Below, one piece after another: positions 1 to 7,758 of a stretch of 35,769 nucleotides of DNA. The notes beneath the pieces are model-generated. The model was not told the origin of the DNA. It ran no database searches and saw only the letters and a program-made list of their open reading frames with translations. Source of the stretch: Bacteroidales bacterium (lineage in GTDB: Bacteria; Bacteroidota; Bacteroidia; Bacteroidales; Lentimicrobiaceae). The stretch is from positions 1 to 35,769 of the forward strand of contig JALHHH010000022.1 of NCBI GenBank assembly GCA_022837485.1. Direction: 5' to 3'. A program made the position numbers and the translations under genes. Numbering within the stretch: the first letter of the stretch is position 1; each line of letters starts with the position of its first letter.

Positions 1-92
1 TTGCGGTTCAGGGTGTTGAATGCCTTGAACGAGCGTTTGCGGCGGGCTTTTTCCGCGGCTTTCTTACGGATGGTATTCCTTGGTTTCTCCAT
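1..92 (-). CDS. FtsL-like cell division protein, N-terminal fragment
   Basis: The reading frame opens with ATG at 92-90 and runs off the left edge, so only about 30 residues are visible. They start MEKPRNTIRKKAAEK and are very rich in Lys and Arg. This fits the basic cytoplasmic N-terminus that precedes the single membrane helix of Bacteroidota FtsL-like proteins, which act in the septal FtsQLB complex. The start lies inside rsmH and overlaps its end by 29 bases in another frame, which suggests tight coupling. Gene order mraZ-rsmH-ftsL is the standard start of the division/cell-wall cluster, and that order carries most of the identification. The transmembrane and coiled-coil parts lie outside the window. 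Confidence 0.6.
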   Translation of the reverse strand, partial: MEKPRNTIRKKAAEKARRKRSFKAFNTLNR

Positions 93-990
93 CGCTGTTG
101 CGTTCTGCTATTCTGAGTTTTGCACTGCGGGCGCGGTTGTTTACTGCCAGCTCTTCCTCGCTTGCTGTCAGCGGCTTGCGATATACTGGCCGGAACGGGG
201 CGATCAGGTTTCCGAAGAAATCCTTGGTCTCGGTGCCTTCGAAGCTTCCCGTCTTCATGAAGTTTTTTACCAGCCGGTCTTCCAGCGAATGGTACGTCAG
301 TACTACCAGCCGTCCGCCGGGTTTAAGTACCCTTGTGGTTTGCATCAGCATTTCCTTCAGCACTTCGAGTTCACCGTTTACTTCGATTCGCAGTGACTGA
401 AATACTTTCGCGAAGAATTTGTTCTCGCGTCCCCGTTCGGCAAAGGGTTTAAGGATTTCCATCAGTTGTGCCGTAGTGGAAATTTCTCCTGCGCCGCGCT
501 CTGCCGACAGTTTCATGGCGATGCGGTAGGCGTTGGGCAGTTCGCCGTATTCGCGGAATATGCGGATCAGATCTTCGGAAGGGTACTGATTTACAATTTG
601 CCTGGCAGTAAGTCCCGAACGACGATCCATACGTAGGTCGAGCAAGGCATCGTACCGGGTTGAAAACCCGCGGTCGGCCTGATCGATCTGCCACGATGAG
701 ATGCCCAGGTCGGCTAATATGCCATCGGCCGGGACTGCTTTGTACAGGCGAAGGAAATTGGTGAGATACCTGAAGTTCTGGTTTACCAGGGTAAACTTTG
801 GGTCGGAAGGCGCATTCGCCAGTGCATCGGCATCCTGGTCAAAGGCTATGAGCCTGCCGCTGCTCAGACGTTCAAGAATCGCCCGTGAATGACCCCCTCC
901 GCCGAATGTAACATCTACGTACGTGCCGGCAGAATTGATGGCCAGACCATCAATACACTCCTGCAGCATTACCGGATTATGATACATCAT
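64..990 (-). CDS. rsmH: 16S rRNA (cytosine(1402)-N(4))-methyltransferase RsmH
   Basis: A 308-residue protein, the usual size for RsmH (MraW). It methylates N4 of C1402 in the 16S rRNA decoding centre using S-adenosylmethionine. Family signatures seen are the N-terminal HNPVML, the SAM-binding stretch YVDVTFGGGGHS near residues 25-36, the acidic DQDADAL, ADLGISSWQID, and the C-terminal LTYHSLEDRLVK, equivalent to the family SFHSLEDR motif. The ATG at 990-988 directly follows the TAA of mraZ (991-993), so the two are almost certainly co-transcribed. The 3' end overlaps the ftsL-like start. Product and start are well supported. Confidence 0.96.
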   Translation of the reverse strand: MMYHNPVMLQECIDGLAINSAGTYVDVTFGGGGHSRAILERLSSGRLIAFDQDADALANAPSDPKFTLVNQNFRYLTNFLRLYKAVPADGILADLGISSWQIDQADRGFSTRYDALLDLRMDRRSGLTARQIVNQYPSEDLIRIFREYGELPNAYRIAMKLSAERGAGEISTTAQLMEILKPFAERGRENKFFAKVFQSLRIEVNGELEVLKEMLMQTTRVLKPGGRLVVLTYHSLEDRLVKNFMKTGSFEGTETKDFFGNLIAPFRPVYRKPLTASEEELAVNNRARSAKLRIAERNSDGETKEYHP

Positions 991-1455
991 TTATTCCTCG
1001 GTTTCGTTGATCTGACCCATAACATCTTCTGCCAGCGAAGAGAAATCGCCCAGCGATTCGCTGATCGAAGATTCGTATTTATCCTTATCCCAGATTTCTA
1101 TCATATTGAGCGCAGAAGCCAGTACGATCGGTCCGCTGATGCCGGCAAATACTGCCAGATCCTTGGGAATCAGAAGCCTCCCGGTCTGGTCAAGTTCCAC
1201 TTCCCTGACTCCGGCCATGAATACCCGGATAAAATCGTTGTTTTTCTTAACAAAACGGTTCAGCTTGTTTACCCCTTTCACCGCCCGGTTCCATTCCGAA
1301 CGGGGATAAAGCTCCAGACAGGACTGAAATATGCTGCGCTTCAGGATAAAACCATCGGACAGGATGGACTCCAGCTGACTCTTCAGCGCCGAAGGAAGTA
1401 GCAGCCTCCCCTTGGAATCAACCTTACAGTCATGTACTCCGATGATTTCTACCAT
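991..1455 (-). CDS. mraZ: Division/cell wall cluster transcriptional regulator MraZ
   Basis: A 154-residue protein with two SpoVT/AbrB-like DNA-binding repeats. Each carries the family DxxxR-type core: VDSKGRLLLP near residues 10-20 and LDQTGRLLIP near residue 90. MraZ forms a ring-shaped oligomer that binds short direct repeats upstream of its own operon and, in the bacteria studied, controls the division/cell-wall cluster. It is the first gene of the minus-strand cluster here. Three evenly spaced GTGG boxes lie 44-67 bases upstream of its ATG and are the likely autoregulatory site. The length is typical for the family. Confidence 0.95.
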   Translation of the reverse strand: MVEIIGVHDCKVDSKGRLLLPSALKSQLESILSDGFILKRSIFQSCLELYPRSEWNRAVKGVNKLNRFVKKNNDFIRVFMAGVREVELDQTGRLLIPKDLAVFAGISGPIVLASALNMIEIWDKDKYESSISESLGDFSSLAEDVMGQINETEE

Positions 1456-1498
1456 GATAGATTTTACCGTTTAGTGGCGTAAATATAGTATGGATTTA

Positions 1499-1522
1499 CC
1501 ACTTTTTACCACTTTTTACCAC
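1499..1522 (-). promoter_or_regulatory. MraZ-type operator: three direct GTGG repeats
   Basis: On the minus strand the box GTGG occurs three times, at 1522-1519, 1512-1509 and 1502-1499, with the spacer TAAAAA between copies, an exact 10-bp period. MraZ proteins bind short G-rich direct repeats with about 10-bp spacing upstream of mraZ, so this is a probable autoregulatory operator. A possible -7 element, TATATTTA, lies just downstream around 1487-1480. The binding role is inferred from position and spacing. Confidence 0.7.
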
Positions 1523-2121
1523 TATTGTTGATAACTTTTTGATGAATAACGGGCTAAATAGACTTATTATCATGGTAAGTATTTGTTATTCAACTACATA
1601 TAATCTATCATTCCATGCCTGAGTCCTGAAAGGTATTCACCGTGTGTATTTCCGCAAATCGTATTTATTTACTCCAGCCATCAATTGATCTTTCATTTCT
1701 GAATACGATAACTATTCGGTCTTCCGCTAACGCTCAGCTAAACATTAACTTACAAGATGTAGAAGGATCCTGGGCAGGTGGTACCTGAGCCGGTGCCGGA
1801 TTTCCTGTCTGCTTCACGGATGAATAGACGTTCTGAGTTCCGCACAGGAGGGACAGAAAAGAGAAAAGCTTTATAATTCCATGTAAAAGTTTCGGGCCGG
1901 TAGTTCTATTTATAGCTTTTTTTATCCATTCAGCACTTTTTCGTCAAGCCTTACCAACTCCCGGCACACGTGCAGATATTCTGATTTCAGATGCTTTCCG
2001 GTTTGTAATTTGTCCGGTTTCTGCACAGAGGATCTTTATTTCGCAGGGACATTGCGGTATCACGGTCAAAAAATTGAATAAATTTGCCAGTGGGAATATG
2101 CATGGGATTTTGCCGGGTAGT
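1523..2121. other. Intergenic region between mraZ and the acyltransferase operon, no gene seen
   Basis: About 600 bases between two divergent transcription units. I found no open frame with a plausible start and composition, no tRNA-like fold, no repeat array and no convincing hairpin terminator. The left part is AT-rich (mraZ promoter side). The middle, about 1730-1870, is more GC-rich but has no recognisable element. Confidence 0.5.
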
Positions 2122-2152
2122 TTTGATCTTGCCGTAATTTCATGTAGATTTG
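2122..2152 (+). promoter_or_regulatory. Bacteroidota-type promoter of the glsA-like operon
   Basis: TTTG at 2122-2125 and TAGATTTG at 2145-2152 are separated by 19 nt. This is a full match to the Bacteroidota sigma-ABfr consensus (TTTG, about 19 nt, TAnnTTTG). It lies 34 bases before the ATG at 2187. Confidence 0.75.
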
Positions 2153-2186
2153 TATAAATTTTAAAAAGACAATTTGCGATCGCGAT

Positions 2187-3050
2187 ATGAATCTGCAGGA
2201 TCAGGAGGCAGCCGGTAGTTATTCCGATTTTATTGACCTTGAAAAAGTTATTGCAGGGAAGAATCCCCGTTTGCTTAAAATTCTGCCGGGTTTTCTGATC
2301 CGTTATTTAAAGAGGATCATACACCAGGATGAGTTAAACCATAGTCTCCGGGAACACCGGGATTTATCGGGTCACGATTTTCTGGAAGCCATTCTCAGGG
2401 ATTTCGGAGCCAATATTGTTATCCGGGGGGAAAAAAACATCATGGAAACCGAACGCATGGTTGTGGTTTCGAATCATCCGCTGGGCGGACTCGACGGGAT
2501 GGCTCTGATGTATGCAGTCGGGAAGTACAGACCCGATATTGTAGCCCCGGTCAACGACTTTCTGCTTCACCTTCCCAATCTGCGGCCTTTGTTTATTCCG
2601 ATAAACAAGCACGGTTCCAATGCTTCCAATATTCAGGCATTTGATAAGGCCTTCTCTTCACAGAAAACGGTGCTGTATTTTCCTGCCGGTTTATGCAGCC
2701 GCAAAACCGGAGGCGAAATCCTTGACCTCGAATGGAAAAAGACATTCCTGAGCAAAGCCCGTCGCTTTCAGCGTGATATCCTTCCAGTGCATATCAGTGG
2801 AAGGAATTCCAACTTTTTTTACAACCTTGCCAATATCCGTAAGTGGCTAGGAATCAAAGCAAACATTGAGATGCTCTATCTGGTGGATGAAATGTTTAAG
2901 CAAAAAAATAAGGATATAATTATTACCTTTGGTAAGCCCGTTCCACTAGAAGTGTTTGACAAAAGGCACAACGACCGCGACTGGGCTGCCTTGCTGAGGA
3001 AGCATACCTACCGGCTCGAAGTAGAACCAGAGGCAGTTTTTGTTGTCTGA
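2187..3050 (+). CDS. GlsA-like O-acyltransferase (glycine/amino-acid lipid synthesis)
   Basis: A 287-residue protein of the PlsC/LPLAT acyltransferase superfamily. The catalytic motif is SNHPLGGLDG, with His97 and Asp103. The spacing is HX5D rather than the textbook HX4D, a form I associate with the Bacteroidota hemolysin-like/ornithine-lipid branch. A second substrate motif, FPAGLCSRK, lies about 70 residues later in the place of the usual FPEGTRS. The next gene is a PF13444-type GNAT acyltransferase. The same pairing encodes glycine-lipid synthesis in Bacteroides thetaiotaomicron, where GlsB N-acylates glycine and GlsA adds the second fatty acid to the 3-hydroxyl. The amino acid used here cannot be read from sequence; an ornithine or serine-glycine lipid is possible. 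Confidence 0.82.
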   Translation: MNLQDQEAAGSYSDFIDLEKVIAGKNPRLLKILPGFLIRYLKRIIHQDELNHSLREHRDLSGHDFLEAILRDFGANIVIRGEKNIMETERMVVVSNHPLGGLDGMALMYAVGKYRPDIVAPVNDFLLHLPNLRPLFIPINKHGSNASNIQAFDKAFSSQKTVLYFPAGLCSRKTGGEILDLEWKKTFLSKARRFQRDILPVHISGRNSNFFYNLANIRKWLGIKANIEMLYLVDEMFKQKNKDIIITFGKPVPLEVFDKRHNDRDWAALLRKHTYRLEVEPEAVFVV

Positions 3051-3067
3051 ACAACTGTTAACTAAAA

Positions 3068-4012
3068 ATGAACCAGATGAAGATGGAAAAGATCATCCCG
3101 CCTGTTGAACGGGAAGTTCTTGAGGCTGAACTTTCACCCGACAAAATGATCCGGGTTACCAATAATGGAAACAACCAGATCTATATAGTCAATCATTTTA
3201 ACTCCCCCAATGTTACCCGCGAAATAGGCAGACTCCGTGAAATTACTTTCCGTGATGCCGGAGGCGGAACCGGGCTCGACTGTGATCTGGATCATTTCGA
3301 TACCTGTGAGAATCCGTTCGAACAGCTGATCGTCTGGAATCCGGATGACCGGGAAATTATTGGAGGCTACCGCTTTCTGCACTGCAAATTCCTGAAAAAG
3401 GGCGAGGATGGTGAATTCCACACCCCTACGTTCAAAATATTCCGCTATTCCGAAGAGTTCGTCACCGAATACCTTCCCCATACCATAGAGCTTGGCCGGT
3501 CGTTTGTTCAGCCTGCTTACCAGCCCATTAACAACATACGTAAGGGGCTTTACTCACTCGATAATATATGGGACGGCCTGGGTGCTTTATTGCTGATGTA
3601 TCCCGATACCCAGTACTTTTTCGGGAAGATTACCATGTATCCCGATTTTAACCGTAAAGCACGCGACCTTATCCTGACGTTTATGCAGAAGTACTTCGGC
3701 GATAACGATAACCTGGTGTATCCCGTGGTGCCGCTGCCCATCGATACCGATCCGGATTTCCTTGAAAAAGCATTTCCCCACGGTGTTTACGAGAAGGATT
3801 ATAAGGTGCTGATTCAACTGGTCAGAGGGCTTGGAGAGAACATTCCGCCTTTGGTGAATGCATACATGAATCTTTCTTCAACCATGAAGTACTTCGGAAC
3901 CGCCATCAACGATGAGTTTGGCGCAGTGGAAGAGTCGGGCATTATTCTTACCATTCGCGATATTTACGAAATGAAGATTGAACGGCATCTTACCGTTTAT
4001 AAAAAAGGTTGA
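3068..4012 (+). CDS. GlsB-like N-acyltransferase (hemolysin-like GNAT, PF13444 type)
   Basis: A 314-residue GNAT-like protein of the group often labelled putative hemolysin. The region around residues 50-100 (REIGRLREITFRDAGGG, then WNPDDREIIGGYRF) matches the N-acyltransferase fold used by OlsB and GlsB, which transfer a 3-hydroxy fatty acid from acyl carrier protein to an amino-acid amine. The family context says this makes the lyso-lipid that the preceding O-acyltransferase completes. It starts 17 bases after that gene and ends in a TGATG overlap with engB. It is probably cytoplasmic or peripheral; no signal peptide or membrane helix is apparent. Family assignment is strong and substrate is inferred. 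Confidence 0.82.
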   Translation: MNQMKMEKIIPPVEREVLEAELSPDKMIRVTNNGNNQIYIVNHFNSPNVTREIGRLREITFRDAGGGTGLDCDLDHFDTCENPFEQLIVWNPDDREIIGGYRFLHCKFLKKGEDGEFHTPTFKIFRYSEEFVTEYLPHTIELGRSFVQPAYQPINNIRKGLYSLDNIWDGLGALLLMYPDTQYFFGKITMYPDFNRKARDLILTFMQKYFGDNDNLVYPVVPLPIDTDPDFLEKAFPHGVYEKDYKVLIQLVRGLGENIPPLVNAYMNLSSTMKYFGTAINDEFGAVEESGIILTIRDIYEMKIERHLTVYKKG

Positions 4013-4632
4013 TGATAATCCGAACCGCAGATTTTCTGGTTAGCAACACCAATCCTTCGCGCTGTCCTGCCGCTGAAATGCCCGAGTATGCATTTATCGG
4101 CAGGTCGAACGTAGGAAAATCTTCACTCATCAATATGTTGCTGGGTCGGAAAAACCTCGCACGAACATCGTCAACACCCGGTAAAACCCGCCTTATCAAT
4201 CATTTTGTCATCAACGGCGAATGGTATCTTGTTGACTTACCGGGGTATGGATATGCTCGAATATCGAAAACCGAACGTGAAAAGTGGGAAACCATGATCC
4301 GGAATTATCTGAGGCGCCGTTCAAATCTGGTCACTACGTTCATCCTGGTTGATTCTCGCATCGAACCCAAACAGGTTGACATTGATTTTATCAACTGGTG
4401 CGGAGAGGAGCAGATTCCGTTTACAATTGTTTTTACCAAAGCCGATAAGATTTCGGATAATCAGCTGGCTTCCAATTTGTCGCAATTTATGGGTAAACTT
4501 ACCGGGTATTGGGAAGAGCTTCCGCAATACCTGGTTACCTCATCCGAAACAGCCCGCGGCAAAGACGAAGTCCACAATCTGATAGAATTAGGGAATGAGG
4601 CTTTTCGTTCGTTCAGCAAAGGGAACACATAA
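4012..4632 (+). CDS. engB: Ribosome biogenesis GTP-binding protein EngB/YihA/YsxC
   Basis: A 206-residue small GTPase needed for assembly of the 50S ribosomal subunit. All G motifs are visible: G1 GRSNVGKSS near residue 30, G2 with TSSTPGKT, G3 DLPGYGYA, G4 TKAD, and a G5-like TSS near the end. The frame is open from a TTG at 4009, but the ATG at 4012 is preferred because it overlaps the stop of the upstream GNAT gene by one base (TGATG), a common translational-coupling arrangement. It is the last gene of the operon and is followed directly by a strong hairpin terminator. Confidence 0.95.
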   Translation: MIIRTADFLVSNTNPSRCPAAEMPEYAFIGRSNVGKSSLINMLLGRKNLARTSSTPGKTRLINHFVINGEWYLVDLPGYGYARISKTEREKWETMIRNYLRRRSNLVTTFILVDSRIEPKQVDIDFINWCGEEQIPFTIVFTKADKISDNQLASNLSQFMGKLTGYWEELPQYLVTSSETARGKDEVHNLIELGNEAFRSFSKGNT

Positions 4633-4660
4633 AAAAAGCGGGGTTGATGCCCCGCTTTTT
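4633..4660. terminator. Bidirectional Rho-independent terminator
   Basis: Inverted repeat AAAAAGCGGGG (4633-4643) and CCCCGCTTTTT (4650-4660) with a 6-nt loop. The stem is flanked by A and T tracts, so it can terminate both the plus-strand engB operon and the convergent minus-strand carboxylase operon that ends at 4670. Confidence 0.9.
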
Positions 4661-4669
4661 CGTAATGAC

Positions 4670-4999
4670 TTAATTCTGTTCGAGTTGCACCAGCAAATAA
4701 TTTTTGGTAACGGTCTCGCCGGATTTTACATTTATTTTCGCGACCACGCCATCCACCGGTGAAGTAAGGTTGTTGACCATCTTCATGGCTTCAAGTTCAA
4801 GGAGCTGATCTCCATGTTTTACTCTGGCCCCCTCTTTAACGAAAATCTTCCGTATGGTGCCGGGAATAAAGGAGACAACTTTGTTGTAATCGACCGGTTC
4901 GTAGTTTTTCCTCGCCAGGTATTTCCGGGTGAGGGTGGTTTTGTACTTCACGTTGTCGATTATAATGGTTTTGAATGCAGAAGTAACGTTTTCTTCCAT
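4670..4999 (-). CDS. Biotin carboxyl carrier protein of an acyl-CoA carboxylase/decarboxylase
   Basis: A 109-residue protein whose C-terminal half is a biotinyl domain. It has the EAMKM motif, with the biotin-accepting Lys at residue 73, 36 residues from the C-terminus, which is the usual spacing. The first 40 residues are a short lead-in without the Pro/Ala-rich linker typical of AccB. The gene follows the carboxyltransferase subunit by 11 bases and is clearly its partner. The pair would carry CO2 on biotin and transfer it to or from propionyl- or methylmalonyl-CoA. No biotin carboxylase or membrane decarboxylase subunit lies next to it, so the reaction direction is open. Confidence 0.9.
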   Translation of the reverse strand: MEENVTSAFKTIIIDNVKYKTTLTRKYLARKNYEPVDYNKVVSFIPGTIRKIFVKEGARVKHGDQLLELEAMKMVNNLTSPVDGVVAKINVKSGETVTKNYLLVQLEQN

Positions 5000-5010
5000 A
5001 GCGTGCTGAA

Positions 5011-6558
5011 TTAGAATGGAGGTATTCCGTGTTTCTTATTCGGGCGGATCTCCGACTTTTCGGAGGAGATCTCGAGGGCATGCACCAGCATATTGCGGGT
5101 TTCGGCAGGCTCGATTACGGCATCCACATAACCGTAAGCAGCGGCAACGTATGGGTTGGCAAACTTCTCCTTGTATTCTTTGATTTTGAGCTTGCGCATC
5201 TCATCCGGATTTTCGGCATTTTTAATTTCGTTCCGGAAAATGATGTTGGCAGCTCCTTCCGGACCCATAACGGCAATTTCTGCCGTTGGCCAGGCAAATA
5301 CGAAATCAGCTCTCAGATGGCTTGAACACATGGCAATATATCCTCCGCCGTATGCCTTGCGGAGTATTACCGTCATCTTAGGAACGGTGGCTTCAGAGTA
5401 TGCATACAACACCTTGGCGCCGTGGCGGATAACCCCGGCATGCTCCTGATCAACGCCCGGAAGGTAACCCGGAAGATCGACCAGGGTAACCAGCGGAATG
5501 TTGAAAGCATCGCAGTAACGGATAAAGCGTGCGGCTTTGTCGGACGAGTCAACGTCGAGTACTCCGGCAAGCACCAGCGGCTGATTGGCGACAAAGCCAA
5601 CCGTATTGCCGTTGAGGCGTGCAAAGCCAATTACAATATTGGCTGCAAACATGCTCTGTACTTCAAAAAATTCGGAATCATCCACGATGGATCTGATGAC
5701 GTCTTTAACATCGTAAGGCTGCCTTGGATTTGTCGGGAAAATCTTATCGATGTTGTAATTACGGCTGCGGGGCGGTTTCTTGGGAAACGCTTCCGCCTTC
5801 TTGATGTTGTTCCAGGGAATGAAACTGCACAGGGTCTTGATCTGATCAAAACACTCCTGTTCGCTTTCGGCAAAGAAATGGGCATTTCCCGTAATCTCGC
5901 TCTGAACTCTGGCTCCACCAAGCTCTTCCATCGAAATCTCTTCACCCAGTACGGTCTTGATTACCTCAGGACCCGTAATGAACATCTTTGAGATTTTGTC
6001 TACAACAAATACAAAATCGGTAAGTGCAGGAGAGTATACTGCTCCCCCGGCGCAGGGCCCGAGAATAACACTTATCTGGGGAATAACTCCCGATGCCTGC
6101 GTGTTGCGGTAAAAAATCTCACCATAACCTGCAAGTGAATTAACCCCCTCCTGAATACGGGCACCGCCCGAATCGTTGATCCCGATAATGGGAACCTTTA
6201 ACTTCATCGCATGATCCATGATCTTGGTGATCTTCTTGGCATGCATCCAGCCAAGCGATCCTCCTGCCACGGTGAAATCCTGTGCGTATATACAAACCGG
6301 ATATCCGTTGATGGTACCCGTACCCGTAATAACACCGTCACCGGGCAAATATTTGTCGCCCATGTTGAAGTCCTTACCGGCATGCTCTACAAACAGGTCA
6401 TACTCGTGGAACGATTTGGGGTCAACCAGGGCAATGATTCGCTCGCGGGCCGTCATCTTTCCCGTTGCTTTCTGCTTCTCAATAGCTACCTGGCCTCCTC
6501 CCATCAACGCATCACGCATCCTCTTCTTGAGGTCTGTTGTCTTTTTGGTTAATGACAT
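5011..6558 (-). CDS. Acyl-CoA carboxylase carboxyltransferase subunit (PccB/MmdA type)
   Basis: A 515-residue protein of normal length for the propionyl-CoA carboxylase beta or methylmalonyl-CoA decarboxylase alpha family. Typical stretches are KMTARERI near residue 35, GGARIQEGVNSLAGYGEIF, the oxyanion-hole region LGPCAGGAVYSPALTDF, GGARVQSEITGNAHF and LVDLPGYLPGVDQEHAG. Bacteroidota use such enzymes in the succinate-propionate branch or in propionate assimilation. The biotin carrier is encoded directly downstream. A canonical promoter lies about 65 bases upstream. PccB and MmdA cannot be separated by eye; missing neighbours (biotin carboxylase, mmdB-like membrane subunit) leave both open. 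Confidence 0.92.
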   Translation of the reverse strand: MSLTKKTTDLKKRMRDALMGGGQVAIEKQKATGKMTARERIIALVDPKSFHEYDLFVEHAGKDFNMGDKYLPGDGVITGTGTINGYPVCIYAQDFTVAGGSLGWMHAKKITKIMDHAMKLKVPIIGINDSGGARIQEGVNSLAGYGEIFYRNTQASGVIPQISVILGPCAGGAVYSPALTDFVFVVDKISKMFITGPEVIKTVLGEEISMEELGGARVQSEITGNAHFFAESEQECFDQIKTLCSFIPWNNIKKAEAFPKKPPRSRNYNIDKIFPTNPRQPYDVKDVIRSIVDDSEFFEVQSMFAANIVIGFARLNGNTVGFVANQPLVLAGVLDVDSSDKAARFIRYCDAFNIPLVTLVDLPGYLPGVDQEHAGVIRHGAKVLYAYSEATVPKMTVILRKAYGGGYIAMCSSHLRADFVFAWPTAEIAVMGPEGAANIIFRNEIKNAENPDEMRKLKIKEYKEKFANPYVAAAYGYVDAVIEPAETRNMLVHALEISSEKSEIRPNKKHGIPPF

Positions 6559-6623
6559 ATCCGAAGATTTAGATAATGTTCGTTTTTATCCCTGATGCCG
6601 GTGCGGGTTTCCGGCAAAGCAAA

Positions 6624-6652
6624 CAAAGGTAATACATAATTTAGGATACCAA
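6624..6652 (-). promoter_or_regulatory. Promoter of the carboxyltransferase/biotin-carrier operon
   Basis: On the minus strand a TTG (6652-6650) is followed after 18 nt by TACCTTTG (6631-6624), an exact match to the Bacteroidota -7 element TAnnTTTG. It lies about 65 bases upstream of the ATG at 6558. The rest of the 6559-6972 gap holds the divergent promoter of the next gene and otherwise AT-rich sequence with nothing recognisable. Confidence 0.65.
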
Positions 6653-6883
6653 CCTCCCCTAAGTTGAAAAACGTGGTTTTTAAGGTATTTTTAATATGTT
6701 AAATAGCTGAAATACAATAATATAGATAGTTTTTTGCTGAGTTTTGAACACTTCCGCAATCGATTGAAAAAGTCCGGATCATCAAAATATTTTACTGATT
6801 TTAGGGAGTTTTTGCCTCAAACAGGATACTTTTTTGCTGAATATTCTTTCTGAGTTTCCTTTTCAGGCCTACGTCAATGCCTC

Positions 6884-6914
6884 TTGCCCTTTATAGAGTT
6901 TTATTGTAAGTTTG
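6884..6914 (+). promoter_or_regulatory. Promoter of the MmcQ/YjbR gene
   Basis: TTG at 6884-6886 and TAAGTTTG at 6907-6914 are separated by 20 nt, matching the Bacteroidota promoter. The motif sits about 58 bases upstream of the ATG at 6973. Its place downstream of the TTG-initiated extension limit supports that ATG as the start. Confidence 0.6.
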
Positions 6915-6972
6915 TACTCCGGCAACGGAAGACCTTTCATCCTTGAGTGTCCTTCCTATTATAACGTTTCGT

Positions 6973-7308
6973 ATGAATATTGAAGAATTGCGTGAGTTTT
7001 GCCTTTCCCTTCCGGGAACAACAGAGCATTTTCCGTTTGATGAATCAACGCTCGTTTTTAAGGTTAACGGAAGAATGTTTGCCCTTACCGATCTTGTTGA
7101 TCCTCTTGCCGTTGCCGTTAAATGCGATCCCGAACTGGCCCTGGAACTCAGGGAACGCTACCCCGCAGTGAAACCGGGATATCACATGAATAAAAAACAC
7201 TGGAATACCGTTTCCATCGACGGCACAATTCCCGACCGTCTGATCCGGGAATGGATAGAAACGTCGTACAGCTTGAATGAAAAGAAAAGCCGGGGCAAAA
7301 AAGCCTGA
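6973..7308 (+). CDS. MmcQ/YjbR family protein
   Basis: A 111-residue protein starting MNIEELREFCLSLPG, the typical opening of the MmcQ/YjbR (DUF419) family. Further family features are the stretch TEHFPFDES, a KVNGRMFAL strand, and the late GYHMNKKHWNTVSIDG. The fold is CyaY-like, and a DNA-binding role has been proposed but no firm biochemical function is known to me. The frame extends upstream to a TTG at 6943; the ATG at 6973 is chosen because it matches the family N-terminus. It has its own promoter and is convergent with the next gene. The C-terminus is Lys/Arg-rich (KKSRGKKA). Confidence 0.88.
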   Translation: MNIEELREFCLSLPGTTEHFPFDESTLVFKVNGRMFALTDLVDPLAVAVKCDPELALELRERYPAVKPGYHMNKKHWNTVSIDGTIPDRLIREWIETSYSLNEKKSRGKKA

Positions 7309-7419
7309 TAAAATCCGTATTTCCGCACGGATGCTTAATGTCTGTTTGTTTTACACGGAAAGTAAATCCGCAGTACCCATATAATAAGGTATGGCTGCAG
7401 AATTGGCAGTTAATTCGTA

Positions 7420-7668
7420 TTATCCCTGCTTTTCACGGATTTTGAAAACATCGGCCAGCAGATATCCTATGGCAGCACCCCATAATATGCTCATATACGG
7501 GTTGGAAGTAATGGCGCAGCTTCCGGAATTACAGCCTATGGTCCGGTAATAGATAAAACCGCCCAGCGCACCGAGCAGCAATCCTGCAATGTTTTTCAGG
7601 GTATTGCGTGAAGTAATCCAGCGGTTAAATTTTTCAGAAAGGCTTGAACCAGTATCGGGGGTACTCAT
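7420..7668 (-). CDS. Small two-helix membrane protein (DUF6132-like)
   Basis: An 82-residue protein with two predicted membrane helices, around residues 24-42 and 58-72. Between them is a short loop with two cysteines, GCNSGSCAITSNP. I recognise the pattern as close to the DUF6132 family of Bacteroidota, which has no established function. The paired Cys in the inter-helix loop could bind metal or undergo thiol chemistry, but that is only inference. It lies 90 bases downstream of mutS2 on the same strand and converges with the MmcQ gene. A weak -7-like site, CATCTTTG, is at 7713-7706. Confidence 0.7.
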   Translation of the reverse strand: MSTPDTGSSLSEKFNRWITSRNTLKNIAGLLLGALGGFIYYRTIGCNSGSCAITSNPYMSILWGAAIGYLLADVFKIREKQG

Positions 7669-7758
7669 TTTTTTTAATTTTTATATGTAGTTGTGTGCAT
7701 ATCAACAAAGATGCCGTGTTAAAGTTCATGCCATTTTCCGGCAGACTGAAAGAGAAAC

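Noticed and set aside
1523..2186. Possible small RNA or short gene in the mraZ-glsA gap
   Set aside because: No open frame with a credible start, no stable fold and no terminator could be found by eye; only the glsA-side promoter is supported.
7309..7419. ATCCGT/ACGGAT inverted repeat after the MmcQ gene as a terminator
   Set aside because: The stem is only 6 bp with an 8-nt loop and no T run follows.
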